The position numbers and the translations under genes are program-made. Under the pieces are notes generated by a model. It was not told the origin of the DNA, searched no databases, and saw nothing but the letters and a program-made list of their open reading frames with translations. A stretch of 64,000 nt of DNA from Companilactobacillus pabuli (GTDB lineage: Bacteria; Bacillota; Bacilli; Lactobacillales; Lactobacillaceae). Location: positions 2,294,001 to 2,358,000 of the forward strand of contig NZ_CP049366.1 in the NCBI RefSeq assembly GCF_014058425.1, read 5' to 3'. This document shows, piece after piece, positions 35,636 through 44,032 of this stretch; within the stretch, counting starts at the first letter, position 1; every line of letters starts with the position of its first letter.

Positions 35636-37537
35636 ATGACAAAATTAAATATATGGATTTCGAAACATCAAAATAAGATGACCATATCAATCGCCGTATT
35701 GATTGCACTTAGTTTGATTTCAAGTTACTTGCTTCATTTTGAAACTATTGCCACAGTCTTCATGATTGTTGCTAGTATCATTGGGGCAATCCCAGTTGCA
35801 TTGCACGCATTTACTGCTTTGCAAAATAAAGTCGTTAGTATTGAATTACTAGTTACGATTGCTGTTATAGGGGCTTTTATCATTGGAGAATTTGAAGAGT
35901 CAGCTGTTGTTACATTCTTATTCCTCTTTGGTAATTACCTCGAACAAAAAACTTTGGAGAAGACACGTTCTTCAGTTAAGAGTTTAACGAAAATGGCTCC
36001 TACAACTGCTGAATTGGTCAACGACGACGGTACTACTGAAACTGTTGACGTTGATGATTTGGACGAAGGAGATCACGTTTTAGTTAAACCAGGTGGCCAA
36101 ATTCCTGTTGATGGAAAGATTATTGACGGAACTGGCTACATGAATGAAGCTTCAATTACAGGTGAATCAACACCCGTTCAAAAGAGTAATGGCGACAAGG
36201 TTTTCGCTGGTTCAATCGCCGACAACGGAACTATTACGATTGAAACAACTTCTGTCGGTGAAGATACTACTTTCGGTAAAATCATCGAATTAGTCGAAGA
36301 AGCTCAAGATAGTCAATCACCTGCCGCTCGTTTTATTGATAAATTTGCTACATATTACACACCTGCAGTTTTAATCATTGGTATTTTAGTTTGGATCTTT
36401 ACTCAAAACTTCCCACTAGCTATCACTGTTTTAGTTTTAGGATGCCCTGGTGCTTTAGTTATCGGTGCTCCAGTTTCTAACGTTGCCGGAATTGGTAATG
36501 GTGCTAAGAATGGTATTTTGATGAAAGGTGGAAACGCCGTTAATACTTTCTCACACGTTGATACTCTAGTTCTTGATAAGACTGGTACTTTGACTACTGG
36601 GAAGATGTCCGTTACTGATATCGATAACTTTGGTAAAGATAAGAATGAAGATTTAGGTTTACTTTCAGCAGTTGAAAAAACTTCTGATCACCCATTGGGT
36701 CAAGCTATTGTTAAATATATTAATGGTTTAGGAATTACTAACACACCAAAATTACCTGAATTAGATACTGTTAAGGGCCAAGGATTAGTTGGTCAAAATG
36801 ATGATTTCAAGATTTTGGTTGGTAATGAACGTTTGATGAAAGCTAACAATGTAAAGATTTCTGATGCACAAAGAAAAGCAATCGATAGTCGTATGAATGA
36901 TGGAGATTCTGTTGTTTTGATGGCAATTGATCAAGAGTTACGTTTAGTCGTTGGTGTTAATGACCAATTGAGACCAGATGCTAGAGAGGGACTTCAAGCT
37001 CTTAAGGATGCTGGTTTGAAACGAGTAGTTATGTTGACAGGTGATAACAAAATTGCCGCTCAACGTGTTGCACAAAGACTTCCAATCGATGAAGTTCACG
37101 CTGAATTATTACCAGAAGACAAAGTTGAATTTGTTAAGAAGTTCCAAGAACAAGGTAGTACCGTGGCTTTCGTTGGTGATGGTATCAATGATTCACCTTC
37201 ACTTGCTACTGCAGATATTGGTATTGGAATGGGTACTGGTACTGATGTTGCTATTGAAACATCTGATATTATCTTGATTAAATCAAGTTTTGATGCTTTA
37301 GCACATGCTTATACTTTATCCAAGAAGACCGTTGCTAATACTAAAGAAAATATCATTATCGCGGTTGGAACTGTTGCTTTACTATTATTAGGTTTGATCG
37401 TTGGCGTTATCCATATGGGTAGTGGAATGTTCGTTCACGAAATTAGTATTTTGGTAGTTATCTTCAACGCAATGAGATTAATTGGAAATAAATCTTCAAA
37501 ACTTGATTCAAATCAAGTTGTTAGTCCAGCAAACTAA
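35636..37537 (+). CDS. P1B-type metal-transporting ATPase with CPG motif
   Basis: A 633-residue heavy-metal P-type ATPase that exports a metal ion using ATP. Visible are the actuator motif TGESTPV, the phosphorylation site DKTGTLTTG, SDHPLGQA (HP motif), the ATP-site MLTGDN and VGDGINDSP. The intramembrane metal site reads VLGCPGALVIGAP, so CPG replaces the common CPC. No N-terminal HMA domain is present; a separate HMA protein is encoded next. The genes that follow are Dps and a Crp/FNR regulator, which suggests iron or redox-linked metal export, but the metal cannot be read from sequence. Confidence 0.9.
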   Translation: MTKLNIWISKHQNKMTISIAVLIALSLISSYLLHFETIATVFMIVASIIGAIPVALHAFTALQNKVVSIELLVTIAVIGAFIIGEFEESAVVTFLFLFGNYLEQKTLEKTRSSVKSLTKMAPTTAELVNDDGTTETVDVDDLDEGDHVLVKPGGQIPVDGKIIDGTGYMNEASITGESTPVQKSNGDKVFAGSIADNGTITIETTSVGEDTTFGKIIELVEEAQDSQSPAARFIDKFATYYTPAVLIIGILVWIFTQNFPLAITVLVLGCPGALVIGAPVSNVAGIGNGAKNGILMKGGNAVNTFSHVDTLVLDKTGTLTTGKMSVTDIDNFGKDKNEDLGLLSAVEKTSDHPLGQAIVKYINGLGITNTPKLPELDTVKGQGLVGQNDDFKILVGNERLMKANNVKISDAQRKAIDSRMNDGDSVVLMAIDQELRLVVGVNDQLRPDAREGLQALKDAGLKRVVMLTGDNKIAAQRVAQRLPIDEVHAELLPEDKVEFVKKFQEQGSTVAFVGDGINDSPSLATADIGIGMGTGTDVAIETSDIILIKSSFDALAHAYTLSKKTVANTKENIIIAVGTVALLLLGLIVGVIHMGSGMFVHEISILVVIFNAMRLIGNKSSKLDSNQVVSPAN

Positions 37538-37597
37538 TTAGAATAGTATTTGTAAGTTAAAGGAACAAAGATATTTGAAATACGGAGGAAATTAATT

Positions 37598-37828
37598 ATG
37601 GCAAAAGTTATTTTACAATTAGGCGAATTGACATGCCCATCATGTATGACAAAGATTAGAAAAGCAGTTGAAAATCAAGATGGCGTTTCAAACGTTAAGG
37701 TCCTCTTCAATGCTGGTAAAGTTAGAGCCGATATTGATCAAAGTAAAGTTACCGGTGATGACCTATCAACTGTAATCACAGATTTAGGATACGAAGTTAA
37801 AAAAGTTAAAACTAAGGAGCTTGCATAA
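37598..37828 (+). CDS. HMA-domain metal chaperone (CopZ-like)
   Basis: A 76-residue ferredoxin-like HMA protein with the metal-binding motif ELTCPSCMTKI. It would bind a soft metal ion and deliver it to, or sense it for, the ATPase encoded just upstream, which lacks its own HMA domain. A good GGAGG site precedes it. Its stop overlaps the start of the Dps gene by one base (TAATG). Confidence 0.88.
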   Translation: MAKVILQLGELTCPSCMTKIRKAVENQDGVSNVKVLFNAGKVRADIDQSKVTGDDLSTVITDLGYEVKKVKTKELA

Positions 37829-38382
37829 TGACAGAATTAACAATCGATGAAAAGTTTGCGGCAGAACAAAAACAAGCAGATGCCGATCACCACAAACCAA
37901 CAGCTGGGGCAATGACAGGACATATCGTTTCTAATCATTTCCTATTGAATATCAAGTTGCACCAAATCAAATGGTTCGTTAAAGGTGCCAACGCTGAAAA
38001 CTACAAGGCTGTTTTGAATCAAACAATTGATGAAAACAATGCTTGGTATGATAAGATAGCCGATGAATTATTGGACGAGGGTGAATTACCTCCTTCAACT
38101 ATGAAAGAATATTCTGAATACGCTATGATTGAAGAAGACGGTAAGAACAAGTATTTGAAGGCTGAAGATATGCTTCAAACTGTTGTTGATGACTTCACAA
38201 CTGATAACATGTTCGTAACTCGTGCTATCAAGTTAGCTCAAAAAGAAGACCGTCCTTTCATGGAACAAGTATTGGTTCAATTGTTAGGTTTCAATAACCA
38301 CCAAATCAGAATCTATCAAGCACTTCTTGGCAAGTCAGCTAAGGAAGGCTTTGAAGAAGAAGACGATGAGGACTTTGACTAA
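37828..38382 (+). CDS. Dps/ferritin-like protein
   Basis: A 184-residue four-helix ferritin-like protein of the Dps type. The N-terminal helix has NHFLLNIKLHQIKWFVKG with the conserved His, and TIDENNAWYDKIADELLDEGELPPST supplies the acidic ligands at the dimer ferroxidase site. Such proteins oxidise and store iron and protect DNA. The C-terminus is very acidic (EEEDDEDFD). It is translationally coupled to the HMA chaperone. Confidence 0.85.
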   Translation: MTELTIDEKFAAEQKQADADHHKPTAGAMTGHIVSNHFLLNIKLHQIKWFVKGANAENYKAVLNQTIDENNAWYDKIADELLDEGELPPSTMKEYSEYAMIEEDGKNKYLKAEDMLQTVVDDFTTDNMFVTRAIKLAQKEDRPFMEQVLVQLLGFNNHQIRIYQALLGKSAKEGFEEEDDEDFD

Positions 38383-38395
38383 GGAGCGATAATTA

Positions 38396-39082
38396 ATGGC
38401 AAAACTAGCGCATGACCACACAGCTGAGGATTGTGTTGAATTAGTTTCAATTTTTGATAATTTATCTAAAGATGATAAGAATACGATAGCAACTTTGGTG
38501 ACACACCATCACTATAAGACCGGCGAGTATTTGTTCTCTGCTGGAGATGAAGCTGATTCATTGATCATCGTGGCTCATGGTCAGGCAAAAGTTTTCCAAA
38601 TGGCTGCTAGTGGTAAGGAACAGATGTTAAGAATTTTGCAAACAGGTGATTTCGATGGCGAGGCAGCATTGTTCACTAACAGTGATCACAATAGCTTTGC
38701 TCAAGCCTTGATGAAGACTGATGTTTGTCAGATTTCTCGAGGAGATTTCCAAAGACTGATGAAAAAGACTCCCGAGATGGCTGTCAATATGGTCAATGCT
38801 TTAGGTAAAAGAATTGCTCAATTAGAGCAACAAACAACTGAAGTAACGACTGCCAGTGTTGAAAGTCGCTTAGCTAATTACTTACTAGAAACTAGTGCCG
38901 GCTTGGATCAAGAGGTATTTAAATTACCTCTCAAGAAAAAAGATATCGCAACTTATCTAGGAACGACCCCTGAAACTATTAGTCGTAAACTCACATCATT
39001 GACTAAACAGGGTATGATCGAAAAAATTAGTAATAATGAATTTAAAATCTTAGACGCTGATCGGTTAATGATGATCGATTGA
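38396..39082 (+). CDS. Crp/FNR-family regulator, FLP-like
   Basis: A 228-residue regulator with an N-terminal cyclic-nucleotide-binding beta-barrel, a dimer helix and a C-terminal helix-turn-helix (KKDIATYLGTTPETISRKLTSL). It lacks the FNR Cys cluster, but has two Cys, C13 (AEDC) and one in TDVCQISRGDF near 110. This spacing resembles Lactobacillus casei FLP, where two Cys form a redox-switched disulfide. It is the last gene of the metal operon, and an FNR-type box lies in front of the operon. A redox-controlled, self-activating regulator is inferred. Confidence 0.85.
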   Translation: MAKLAHDHTAEDCVELVSIFDNLSKDDKNTIATLVTHHHYKTGEYLFSAGDEADSLIIVAHGQAKVFQMAASGKEQMLRILQTGDFDGEAALFTNSDHNSFAQALMKTDVCQISRGDFQRLMKKTPEMAVNMVNALGKRIAQLEQQTTEVTTASVESRLANYLLETSAGLDQEVFKLPLKKKDIATYLGTTPETISRKLTSLTKQGMIEKISNNEFKILDADRLMMID

Positions 39083-39084
39083 TT

Positions 39085-39111
39085 AAAAGCCAGCTGAAAA
39101 GCTGGCTTTTT
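39085..39111 (+). terminator. Terminator of the metal operon
   Basis: AAGCCAGC pairs with GCTGGCTT around TGAAAA, followed by T residues, right after the regulator's stop. Confidence 0.85.
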
Positions 39112-39191
39112 GTGTTGCTTATTTTTACCCTGTATAGTACCTTTTAATTAGTATAGACCAATCTTTAATATGGGAATAAAAAGAGGTAAAT

Positions 39192-39833
39192 ATGCGTAAA
39201 ATAATTTTCACATTAATGATTTTATTTGGCGTGGGGATGTCGTTTGAACCAACAGTTGTGTCAGCTGCGACGGACGATTTTAATATTAAAATTGATGGTA
39301 AATTTGCGGATTGGGATGATAAGCCAAAACACGATGTTTACTATGATTATGGTCCTGTGAAAGAGGCCTCTTTATTGGCTGATGATAAATATATTTATTA
39401 TTATGTCAGTATGTCGAAGAGCCACAAGGATACTTATCCTTTTCAGACGATTGATTATCAATTAACAGTGGGCAATCGTCAACATACGATTTATATTAAG
39501 AATGCTTGGGATATTAAACCTAATAAGAATACTAAGGTTTTGTTGCAAGATACGAGTAATGGCGATAGAAATTTAGTCAATTCGCCGGCAATCGTTCACC
39601 GATTCGTTGGTCCTGGGTATGACTATGCGATTATGGAGTGTCGAATTCCTTATGAGGATTTGGATGCTACATCAATGGCAGGACAAAAAATTAGCATGAA
39701 AACACCACAATTAGGGATGCAAATTATCACGGCAGTTGGTGGAAGCACGGGTCCATTTGTTTTGGCCGGTGTCGGTGTAATTATTGCTGCATTTGGAATA
39801 TTCAAATATCGAAAAAGAAAAATAGTTAAATAA
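39192..39833 (+). CDS. Secreted protein with C-terminal membrane anchor, unknown function
   Basis: A 213-residue protein. A signal peptide (residues 1-25, ending VVSAA) is followed by an extracellular domain with DDFNIKIDGKFADWDDKPKH, resembling carbohydrate-binding or cell-surface DUF domains that begin with a DG-x-x-x-DW motif. The C-terminus is Gly-rich, then a membrane helix and KYRKRK, without LPxTG. This tail resembles the Firmicu-CTERM type of putative sorting signal. The function is not known. A terminator follows. Confidence 0.65.
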   Translation: MRKIIFTLMILFGVGMSFEPTVVSAATDDFNIKIDGKFADWDDKPKHDVYYDYGPVKEASLLADDKYIYYYVSMSKSHKDTYPFQTIDYQLTVGNRQHTIYIKNAWDIKPNKNTKVLLQDTSNGDRNLVNSPAIVHRFVGPGYDYAIMECRIPYEDLDATSMAGQKISMKTPQLGMQIITAVGGSTGPFVLAGVGVIIAAFGIFKYRKRKIVK

Positions 39834-39835
39834 AA

Positions 39836-39868
39836 TAATGCAAATCATAATCGGTTTGCGTTATTTTT
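39836..39868 (+). terminator. Terminator
   Basis: AATGCAAA pairs with TTTGCGTT around a 10-nt loop, then ATTTTT. Confidence 0.7.
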
Positions 39869-39967
39869 ATGCATACGTGTTATACGAACTATTATTGGGA
39901 AAATCATTGACCTTGTTCGTAATATGCTGTATTTTTAATTCACCAAATCTAAATGTGGGGATTAATT

Positions 39968-40732
39968 ATGTTTACTCCGGAAGAAATTTTACACAAGAGT
40001 ATCAATGCAGGAACTAACAAGTTGAAAAAGACTTTGTTAGCTAAAATGATTTTAGGTTTTGTCGGTGGGGCGATGATTTCTTTAGGATTTCTCGCTTACG
40101 TGAGAGTGACGGCTTCGATTCCCAAAGATTTAGCCAGTATCAAGGCCTTAGTCGGTGGAGCAGTCTTTCCAATTGGTTTGATTGTGATTTTGTTAGCCGG
40201 TGGCGAATTGGCGACTGGGAATATGATGGCTGTTGGAACATCATTATTCGATAAAAAAGCTCACTTGTTAGATTACTTGAAAAATTTGTTGGTAATTACA
40301 TTGTTTAATTTTATCGGTGCAATTTTTGTTGCCTACTTTTTTGGTCACGTGGTGGGATTGACGCATGCACAACCTTTCCAACAAGCGGTGATAGGTATTG
40401 CTAGTGCTAAGACTGATGCTAGTTTTGGGTCAGCTTTGATTTCTGGTATCGGCTGTAATTGGTTAGTCGGCTTGGCTGTTTGGTTATCCTTTGGAGCCAA
40501 AGATGCAGCCGGAAAGATTTTGGGAATTTGGTTTCCTATTATGATCTTTGTGGCAGTAGGATTCCAGCATAGTATTGCTAATTGTTTTATCATTCCCGCA
40601 GCGATTTTTGAGGGTGGCAGTACTTGGGGATTGTTCCTTCAAAACTTTATTCCTGTATATCTAGGTAATATCATCGGTGGATTAATTTTTGTGGCTGGTT
40701 TTTATTACTATAGTTATGCTGAGAAAAAATAA
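39968..40732 (+). CDS. Formate/nitrite transporter family channel
   Basis: A 254-residue membrane protein of the FNT family (FocA/NirC/HSC), pentameric channels for small monovalent anions. Six helices are predicted. Family segments are LLAGGELATGNMMAV and VGFQHSIANCFIIPAAI, the latter holding the central His. The substrate could be formate, nitrite, hydrosulfide or lactate. ATG 39968 follows GTGGGG; the ATG at 39953 lies before that site. It is a single gene with its own terminator. Confidence 0.9.
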   Translation: MFTPEEILHKSINAGTNKLKKTLLAKMILGFVGGAMISLGFLAYVRVTASIPKDLASIKALVGGAVFPIGLIVILLAGGELATGNMMAVGTSLFDKKAHLLDYLKNLLVITLFNFIGAIFVAYFFGHVVGLTHAQPFQQAVIGIASAKTDASFGSALISGIGCNWLVGLAVWLSFGAKDAAGKILGIWFPIMIFVAVGFQHSIANCFIIPAAIFEGGSTWGLFLQNFIPVYLGNIIGGLIFVAGFYYYSYAEKK

Positions 40733-40748
40733 ATAATGGTAATAATTA

Positions 40749-40784
40749 ATACCACAGTGATGGAATATTCATTGTGGTATTTTT
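40749..40784 (+). terminator. Terminator after the FNT gene
   Basis: AATACCACA pairs with TGTGGTATT around a loop of about 16 nt that can pair further, then T residues. Confidence 0.8.
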
Positions 40785-40860
40785 GTTGTCATAACGGCTC
40801 TTCTTTGAAATCGCTAGTCAATAATGGTAACATTATATAACTTTAATTTAAGAGGTTGTT

Positions 40861-43182
40861 ATGATGACAGATAAATCTAAAGTTAGTGAATTAGATGAAA
40901 AACAAATTGAACAGGCACATCTCGATGATGTGGTTGATAAAATCAAGAAGTCTGAAACTAAACTTCAAGAACACATTACCGTCGCTGAAGAAGATCTAAA
41001 AGTTATTAATGATGCTTTTGATGACATCCATTTAGGTGTCAGTGGCGACTCAATTTCGATGGATGCGGCACTTTCGATTCATCAACAACAACAAATGCTT
41101 GATGAAAGAAATAACAGTTGGCAACAATCACGTCAACGTTTGGATATTTTAAAGAAACTGGAAAAGACACCATTTTTTGCCCGATTAGATTTCCAAGAAA
41201 AGGGTGAACCTAAAAGAGAATCAGTTTATATTGGTTTGAGTTCTTTTACTGATGAAAAAGATCATTTCTTAGTTTATGACTGGCGAGCACCAATTTCTTC
41301 AATTTACTATGATGGAAAATTGGGTGAAGTTACTTATCAAACTCCAGATGGTGAGCAATCGGTTGATTTATTTTTAAAACGTCAATTTTTAGTTGAAAAT
41401 GGCAAAATCAAAGCCTATTTTGATACTCAAGAAACTATTGGGGACCAAATGTTACTAGAAGTCTTGGATGGTAAATCTTCGACCCACATGAAGGGTATCG
41501 TCAAGACTATTCAGAGTGAACAAAACAAGATCATTCGTGATACGAAATCCAAGTTATTGTTCGTTCAAGGAGCTGCCGGATCTGGTAAAACCTCAGCTAT
41601 CTTACAAAGAATTGCTTTCTTGCTATATAGATATCGTGGGACATTGACTTCTAGTCAAGTAGTTATGTTCTCACCAAACTCATTATTTAATGACTATATC
41701 AAAGATGTTTTGCCTGAAATGGGTGAACAAAACATGGTTCAAATGACTTATAAGCAATTCCTAGCTCGTCGTTTGCCTAATTTAAGTGTAGAAACACTCT
41801 CAGAACAATTTGAAACTGTCGTTGATACAGAGAGCAAGAATATTGGGAAATTTGTCTCTGACCTTGAATTCTTCAAAATTATGACTAACTACAGCAAATT
41901 GCTAGGACAAAGTGGGATGGCCTTCAAGGATATTAAATTCCAAGGCAAAGTCTTCATTCCTAAGGAAAAAATTCAAGAGATTTATTACAGTTACGGTCCA
42001 CAATACAACCTTGGTAATCGTTTGGATGCGACAGTCGATCGACTAGTTAAAATGTTGCGTCGTAAGATTGGTTCAGAAATGCGTTCCAAGTGGGTTTCTG
42101 AACGAATCGAAAACTTGAGTAAAGAACAATTACAAGCTCTTTATGTGACAGCTGATCAAGAATTCAAAAATGGCGATGAAGAAAGAAGATTCTTGGCTCG
42201 AAAGATTGTCACAACTATGATGCAAGGTGTTTATAAATATATCAAACACTTACGTTTCTTGAATGTAGCGGCCAACTATTTGAATTTCTTGAAGGCTGTA
42301 CCTAAAATTGTTGATTTGCAAAAACATGGTATTACTGAAGAACAATGGAAAAAGTATGTCGAAGACTTTATTCAAAACTTTAATAATAAGCAAATTTCAA
42401 TGAATGACCTCAGTCCATATTTGTACTTGTATGATTTAGTAACCGGCAAACACGGTGAATTGGAAATGAAATTCGTCTTTATCGATGAAATTCAAGATTA
42501 CACGCCATTCCAACTAGCCTATATGAAGTACAAGTTCCCAAGAGCTCGTTACACAATGCTAGGTGACTTGAATCAATCGATTTTCACCAAGAAAAATAGT
42601 CAAACTCTGCTTTCCGAAGCCCAAAGTTTGTTCGATGCCGATGAAACTCGAGTGGTGCAATTAGTTCATTCATATCGTTCGACAAAACAAATTACGGACT
42701 TTACAAAAGCAATTTTGACGAATGGACAAAAAATTGAACCATTCAATCGAAATGGTGATTTGCCTAACCTTTGGCAAGCAAAATCAGAAGCAGAATCGGT
42801 TCAACAAGTTATCAATCAAATCAAATCTAATGATGAACATAAATATACAACGGCTATCATTGCTAAAACCTTAGAAGATGCTGATCATTTGCATAAGATG
42901 TTAAGTGAGCAAGGTGTTAGATCAACTTTGATTCGCTCTGAAAACCAACGTTTAGCAACTGGTACGATTGTCTTGCCATCATTCTTAGCTAAAGGTTTGG
43001 AATTCGATGCGGTTATTATGTGGGATGCTTCAAAGGACAAATTCGATGAAGATGAGCAACAGTTAGTTTATACGATTGCTTCTCGTGCTATGCATAGATT
43101 GACGATTACTTCGATCGGTGAATTGTCACAGTTATTGCAACGAGTACCAGAGAAGTATTACCAGATTGAAGAAAAAGCTTAA
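40861..43182 (+). CDS. helD: HelD-like UvrD-superfamily motor protein
   Basis: A 773-residue ATP-driven protein that recycles stalled RNA polymerase in Firmicutes. The N-terminal coiled-coil arm is followed by the HelD-typical VYDWRAPISSIYYDG segment, Walker A FVQGAAGSGKTSAILQRI, Walker B VFIDEIQDYTPFQ, and C-terminal superfamily 1 motifs (LVHSYRSTKQI, SRAMHRLTI). Length and domain order fit HelD rather than UvrD/PcrA, which lack the DWRAP segment. AGAGG precedes two adjacent ATG codons; the first is used here. A terminator follows. Confidence 0.92.
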   Translation: MMTDKSKVSELDEKQIEQAHLDDVVDKIKKSETKLQEHITVAEEDLKVINDAFDDIHLGVSGDSISMDAALSIHQQQQMLDERNNSWQQSRQRLDILKKLEKTPFFARLDFQEKGEPKRESVYIGLSSFTDEKDHFLVYDWRAPISSIYYDGKLGEVTYQTPDGEQSVDLFLKRQFLVENGKIKAYFDTQETIGDQMLLEVLDGKSSTHMKGIVKTIQSEQNKIIRDTKSKLLFVQGAAGSGKTSAILQRIAFLLYRYRGTLTSSQVVMFSPNSLFNDYIKDVLPEMGEQNMVQMTYKQFLARRLPNLSVETLSEQFETVVDTESKNIGKFVSDLEFFKIMTNYSKLLGQSGMAFKDIKFQGKVFIPKEKIQEIYYSYGPQYNLGNRLDATVDRLVKMLRRKIGSEMRSKWVSERIENLSKEQLQALYVTADQEFKNGDEERRFLARKIVTTMMQGVYKYIKHLRFLNVAANYLNFLKAVPKIVDLQKHGITEEQWKKYVEDFIQNFNNKQISMNDLSPYLYLYDLVTGKHGELEMKFVFIDEIQDYTPFQLAYMKYKFPRARYTMLGDLNQSIFTKKNSQTLLSEAQSLFDADETRVVQLVHSYRSTKQITDFTKAILTNGQKIEPFNRNGDLPNLWQAKSEAESVQQVINQIKSNDEHKYTTAIIAKTLEDADHLHKMLSEQGVRSTLIRSENQRLATGTIVLPSFLAKGLEFDAVIMWDASKDKFDEDEQQLVYTIASRAMHRLTITSIGELSQLLQRVPEKYYQIEEKA

Positions 43183-43193
43183 TAAATTCAAAG

Positions 43194-43226
43194 AATACCT
43201 ATTAGATTGGAGTCTAATAGGTATTT
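43194..43226 (+). terminator. Terminator after helD
   Basis: AATACCTATTAGA pairs over 13 bp with TCTAATAGGTATT around TTGGAG, followed by T residues. Confidence 0.85.
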
Positions 43227-43318
43227 TTATTGTCGGAATTGTATTCTAGACTCTCTTGATGTTTTTTATACACCATGTAATAATATTAATTATGTTATTA
43301 CGAGTTTGGGGATAAAAT

Positions 43319-43975
43319 ATGGATTATAAAAAAATATCAGGAATTGCCATTATTGTTTTATTTATCGCAGCTTTGGGGTACGGGGGTTACCAAGCTGTTG
43401 CTAATCAAACTAAAGATGTCAAAGTTGAGGCTAAGGATTCAGCTAAAGTGAAAAAGGCTCCTAAAAAAGAAGCTCCTTCACCTAAAAACGTCAAAGATGA
43501 CAAAGATATGGTGCCATTGAAGGATTTTGATTATAATACAGCTTCAGAAAAGAAGGACTATCCTAATTTAGCAGATTATCCAGATGCCTTTGTCGACGTC
43601 GATATTGCAACACAAAGAATGTATATCAAAGAAGGTAAAACAATTCTTTATGAGATGTACGCATCAACTGGTAAAAAAGATGCCACACCAAAGGGCACTT
43701 ATCATGTTCAAGGTGAACGTGGAGAATTTTTCTATACTCAACCATTGAAATTGGGTGCTTATTATTGGGTTTCATTTTTAAATCATGGCGAGTATTTGTT
43801 CCATACAACACCAACTGATGAACAAGGAAACTACGTCGAGTCAATTGCCAAGACTTTAGGTAGAGAACCATCATCACATGGTTGTATTCACTTGTCTGTG
43901 CCCGATTGTAAGTGGGTCTATGAGAATGTACCTTACGGTATGAAAGTCGTTATCCATGGTGATTTTAAAGCATAA
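43319..43975 (+). CDS. L,D-transpeptidase (YkuD domain)
   Basis: A 218-residue envelope protein with one N-terminal membrane helix, a Lys/Pro-rich spacer and a C-terminal YkuD domain. The catalytic motif is EPSSHGCIHLSVPD (Cys nucleophile), preceded by GEYLFHTTP with the conserved His. Such enzymes form 3-3 peptidoglycan cross-links or attach proteins to peptidoglycan and resist most beta-lactams. Single gene with a terminator. Confidence 0.9.
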   Translation: MDYKKISGIAIIVLFIAALGYGGYQAVANQTKDVKVEAKDSAKVKKAPKKEAPSPKNVKDDKDMVPLKDFDYNTASEKKDYPNLADYPDAFVDVDIATQRMYIKEGKTILYEMYASTGKKDATPKGTYHVQGERGEFFYTQPLKLGAYYWVSFLNHGEYLFHTTPTDEQGNYVESIAKTLGREPSSHGCIHLSVPDCKWVYENVPYGMKVVIHGDFKA

Positions 43976-43978
43976 TAA

Positions 43979-44014
43979 AAGAGGTTAGTTGCGATTGCAA
44001 CTAACTTCTTTTTT
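43979..44014. terminator. Terminator after the L,D-transpeptidase gene
   Basis: GAGGTTAGTTGC pairs over 12 bp with GCAACTAACTTC around GATT, then T6. It lies between convergent genes. Confidence 0.85.
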
Positions 44015-44032
44015 GCTATTTAGAGAGTAATT

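Noticed and set aside
43626-43877. 83-codon frame antisense to the L,D-transpeptidase gene
   Set aside because: No ribosome site or promoter; it mirrors the codon pattern of the sense gene.
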